Shown: in pieces, positions 60,587-64,000 of the stretch
How the letters are laid out: each line of letters opens with the position of its first letter
Position numbering within the stretch: the first letter of the stretch is position 1
Assembly: GCF_036884655.1 (NCBI RefSeq)
Contig: NC_088331.1
Coordinates: 21,068,001-21,132,000, forward strand
DNA from: Musa acuminata AAA Group
Lineage: Eukaryota > Streptophyta > Magnoliopsida > Zingiberales > Musaceae
Length of the DNA: 64,000 nucleotides
Reading direction: 5' to 3'
Notes under the pieces: generated by a model
Seen by the model: only the letters and a program-made list of their open reading frames with translations
Told to the model about the DNA's origin: nothing
Databases searched by the model: none
Translations under genes and position numbers: made by a program

Positions 60587-60595
60587 TATTTATAT
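60587..60595 (-). promoter_or_regulatory. TATA box of the sHSP pseudogene
   Basis: TATAAATAG on the - strand, about 65 bp upstream of the former ATG. Imperfect GAA/TTC blocks (60618-60645, 60665-60680) could be decayed heat-shock elements. Confidence 0.55.
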
Positions 60596-60645
60596 TATAG
60601 GTTTTGGGTCGTATGCCACCGAAGTCTCGGAGATTTCCTAGATTA

Positions 60646-61588
60646 TAGGTTTTGGTGCTCAGTTTTCCAGACATTTCAATGGCTCACGGTGTTGACCCAT
60701 ATTTAATGGTCTAAGTGCTGTGTAAATTATTCCAAACTTTAGCCATAAGATTGAGAAGCCAAGACGACGACATATGGAATGGATGCACTTAAAACCAGTC
60801 CATCGAATCCCACATTAGAAGTACAAAAGAGACGACTTATGAACCACAACACTTCAAACCAGTCCATCGAATCCCACGTGAGAATAAAGATTTCTTTCAA
60901 TTTAAGCCTACTCAAATTGAAGGAACTACTACTATTTAAGACAATATATATACTATAAATTTAATATAGTGAAGATTGCTTTCATTTAAAAAAAAAAAAA
61001 ACTATTCGACAGAACCATAAATATCAAAATGGCACAAGCAAAACAGAGAATAAAGATAACTTTACAAGCTTTGGGTGCTCCATCAATCTATCAACCGCAA
61101 GTGACCACGCGACGTAAGACTAAAGCATACAACAAAAGTAACCTACATACTACATGCATATACTGGAGCACGTGCTGGATAAGAACATTTTAGAGCACAA
61201 AAGACCTGCAAGCTGTGTTATGTTTCCACTGAATAAATCCAGCCATAAATTCAATTGATTTGTCATAATATTTTCCCAAATCAACAAAAGATCCTCAACT
61301 ACAAGACCCTAACCTGTGAATGATGAAATGTTATATATCCTGCGCTTTACAGAGGATGCTTACATATTAGCAGACAAGGTTAGTTGAATTATATCAGCCT
61401 TTTACTATACAACACCCCCCCCCCCCCCCCGCGCTAAAGAATATACATGCGAGCGCCTTCCCTAGGATACACAAGGAATTATATAAATAGAATAATTGCT
61501 TCTCATCAGCTACCTCCAAATCAAAATAAAGCTCAACACTGAATGCGTGAGTATTTGTATTTATATTGCAGCCATCAACAAATTCGAC
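60646..61588. other. Intergenic region and probable 3' UTR
   Basis: CCAGTCCATCGAATCCCACR occurs twice (about 60797 and 60860). A C homopolymer of about 18 lies at 61412-61430, a known mis-assembly risk. Sequence just left of 61589 is the likely 3' UTR of the next gene. No other feature seen. Confidence 0.55.
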
Positions 61589-64000
61589 CTAAGGCACTGC
61601 CTCCTTGAAGCAGCAGGCTCGAGCCAACAATGCCACATCCTCACGAGACAATAAAAGGGAGCCAGAGCTTAGATAGTGCCGTAAATCTCGAGACCTGCAT
61701 GATACAGAGAATTAGATTAACCACATCGAAATGGATCAAGATCAATGCACATTTCACTGAACTTGGTAATTGGCCAGTCTCTATCACTCACAAAGTATCA
61801 TATCCAAACTAAGTCCGGGCATAAATTATCAGCCTAGATCTGTGCCAATCCATCAATCAGGATTATGCTTAGATAGCTCAATGTGGCCACAGAATTATTC
61901 AGATTAATGACTAAATTGCTATATATCAGTTCCTCCAGAAATGTTTCTTTTGCTGCTAGAGATTTCACAGGAAAAGGGATTTCAGTATTGATATTACCTT
62001 CGGTGACTGTTTTCCTTCATGCTCTCTGAGATCCGTGCACTCTCAAATCGGGATATGCGGCTTGTAAAGGACAAGTAATCGTGGAACCCAGAGCCTCTGA
62101 GGGTCATTGACAACCTAGCAGGAACTAAAGGAAGAAGAGCATCCATAAGAGCACATTGTTGTTTCCTGCACAGTAGCAGCCAAGTAGCCAAAATGCTTAG
62201 CAATATACTCTCTTTATGAAAAACAACATGCATACATATATGTGTGCAAGCACATGCATGTAAAGTACAATTATATAGAAGATAAGGTATCAAAACGCAT
62301 GGGTGTTTTTCAAAAGCTTAGCAGGAGATGCCAACATTAGAACCACGGCATCCAACTCTTTTCCATCAAGGGGTGTCACAGTTATTACCAAGGATTGAAA
62401 TATCGTACCGTACCGAAGTTTCGACAGTCGCTCAGTACAGTACGATACTATATACCGAGCGATATATCGTTCGATATATATATATATATATATATATGAT
62501 CTTTTACTAGTTACCGCCCGAAATTGAAGACCTCGGTTATTACTACTTTCAACAAATATTCTCAATATAAACAAAATAGCTCTTATCCCGTCAGAGGTAA
62601 AAGAAAATTGATCTTTTACTAGTTAGTAACACAAGTAGATATCTGGAAGCAATTATGGCAAAGCAAAATATATGACACGTTACACTTAGGAATAAAATTA
62701 TATCTGCATTGGTGTCTAAAAACCATCTAATGGAGTGTACTAAGTCAAAACTTGCTCTTTATAGCGTCTTATCTTCTAAAATGCCCATAGAAAGGAAACA
62801 TTGACAAGAATAAATTAATTTTGAAATTTTTTGAAATTCATTAAAGATAGGAATTTAGACTTGCATTCTTTTGGAATGCAGTCACTTTATAAAAGTTTCA
62901 TGATTAGATTAAATGGAAACCTCACATTGTTAATCGACTATTTTGTCCACTTTCAACCAACATCACAAGAGGCTACAATAATTCTGAGTAGATGAGCTGA
63001 ACTCTCAAAGATATTAAACTGAAAATCCAAATGATTTGAACTAGTAAAGATAGCTTTTTGGCTATAATAAGGTTTACCGTACCGACTGTACCACCCGGTA
63101 CGGGCGGTACGTACCGGTCCGACAGGCCAGCGGTACGCGGACCGCTCCGTACCGTACCGACACTGTAGTAGTGTACAGTAATACTGTAGCAGTGTACAGT
63201 GCTCGGTACACCTGGGTGTACCGAGCGGTATACTGTACCGTACCGGTACCGAGCCCGGGTCGAAACGCCGGTACGGTACGGCGAACCTTGGGCTATAAAA
63301 CATACATAGCTGATATGCAAATATTCAGATGTTGTTTAATCAGGAATAAGAACAAACCTTTCTAAGGAAATGCCATGACCTATTTCCTTTAAATTCAAAC
63401 CATGATTAGACAAGTTCTGTGTATTGGTACTTTCCAGGCTGAGTAGCTTTCCCATAGCCATAGCATTAGTGCTGGAGGCCAGCATCTCCAATACTAGAGT
63501 CTCCGGTTCCATAAAGACCATATCTGGGCATGTCTTGGCACATTTATCTGTGTAAAGACATAGACCATGCTGAACGTATGTGGATCCCATCTCATATTGC
63601 CTATCATACCAGGAAAAATCATCTGGCTCAGAGGGTATTAATGATGGCTCCAGAATGTCCTGTACAAATATATCTAACTTGATCAGAATGTTCTCACATA
63701 TAGGAAATTAAAATATCCAGAATATCTAGAATGAAGAAGATCAAAGCATCTTACATTTATGAGGAGGTTAGAGCGACTGAACATGATATCAGTTTCAGAG
63801 ATCAAGTCAGTAAGTCCAGAAGCAAGGTCCACAACCGAGTACTCCATCTGGTTTTTGCTTAAATATGTTCTTAGTTCTTCCCGCTGGTTACGTAATCTTT
63901 GCCATGTTTCCTGAACTGAAAAGACACGTGGAGATCTTTCACATCTCCCAGGAACTAACCCAATGGAAAAATCAGCTCGGCTACATTCATCCATAAATTG
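61589..64000 (-). CDS. Host gene, 3' exons (possible ATAD5/ELG1-like protein)
   Basis: Five exons read right to left, continuing beyond the window. 64000-63755 (WQRLRNQREELRTYL, VVDLASGLTDLISE) has donor GTAAGA. 63659-63358, or ending at 63380, has acceptor TTGTACAG and contains FSWYDRQYEMGSTYVQHG. About 62357-62297 (LDAVVLMLASPAKLL) has donor GTTTTG. 62165-61998 has acceptor TGTGCAG, donor GTAATA and DALLPLVPARLSMTL..SFTSRISRFESARISES. 61694-61589 has acceptor CATGCAG and R-S-R-D-L-R-H-Y-L-S, stop TAG. Phases match across three junctions. The junction between exons two and three is unresolved: the strong donor at 63358 gives the wrong phase, the weaker one at 63380 fits. From memory the tail resembles plant ATAD5/ELG1-like clamp-unloader ATPases; the ATPase domain would lie outside, so identity is weak. 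Confidence 0.7.
62389..62535. mobile_element. hAT-like MITE, 147 bp
   Basis: Flanked by the 8-bp TSD GTTATTAC (62381-62388, 62536-62543). Ends CAAGGATTGAAATATCG and the inverse of CGAGGTCTTCAATTTCG form imperfect terminal inverted repeats. Interior has GTACCGTACCG and a short (AT)n. It lies at or beside the third visible exon of the host gene. Confidence 0.8.
63068..63290. mobile_element. hAT-like MITE, 223 bp
   Basis: Perfect 8-bp TSD GGCTATAA (63060-63067, 63291-63298). Ends TAAGGTTTACCGTACCG and the inverse of CAAGGTTCGCCGTACCG. The interior is packed with GTACCG/CGGTAC blocks and nested palindromes (e.g. GTGCTCGGTACACC..GGTGTACCGAGC, 63199-63224). Intronic, same family as the MITE at 62389. 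Confidence 0.87.

Overview
This is plant nuclear DNA, most likely from a monocot. It is dominated by Ty1/copia LTR retrotransposons with plant initiator-Met primer sites and TG..CA LTRs ending in 5-bp target-site duplications (TSDs). One intron-bearing host gene lies at the right edge. SIRE/Maximus-like copia families are abundant in Musa and relatives, so a Musaceae-like source is plausible, but that is inference. There is no bacterial content, CRISPR array or operon.

Left part (1-31769). A decayed SIRE-like tandem on the + strand (LTR, internal, LTR, internal, LTR; 1-18478) has a second SIRE-like copy on the - strand (3670-11878, TSD GCCTA) inserted in its middle LTR. Then come remains of related elements (18479-21160), a (TA)n tract, a decayed MULE transposase, diverged AT-rich repeats, a chimeric LTR (24893-26409) and a broken Ale/Retrofit-like copia element on the - strand (26508-31769).

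Right part (31770-64000). A small heat-shock-protein pseudogene was hit by copia element D (33738-60187, TSD CCTTC). D was hit inside its reverse transcriptase by element B (36185-58842, decayed TSD). B received element C (49821-58471) and then a very young SIRE-like element A (39728-49778, TSD ATTAC). A has two 2,287-bp LTRs that differ at only two sites I could find, an intact gag and one nonsense codon in pol. To the right are the 3' exons of a host gene on the - strand (61589-64000), whose intron holds two hAT-like MITEs.

The observations most worth following are: (i) four hairpins in the untranslated leader of element C that share a loop/core sequence but have unrelated, self-complementary outer stems; (ii) an 18-bp frame-preserving repeat array in the transcribed part of element A's LTR; (iii) an in-frame stop between gag and pol at the same place in three SIRE-like copies; (iv) two structural forms of SIRE-like gag; (v) the nested insertion history, including a probable recombination between two C copies. 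No gene system outside mobile elements and two host loci was found.
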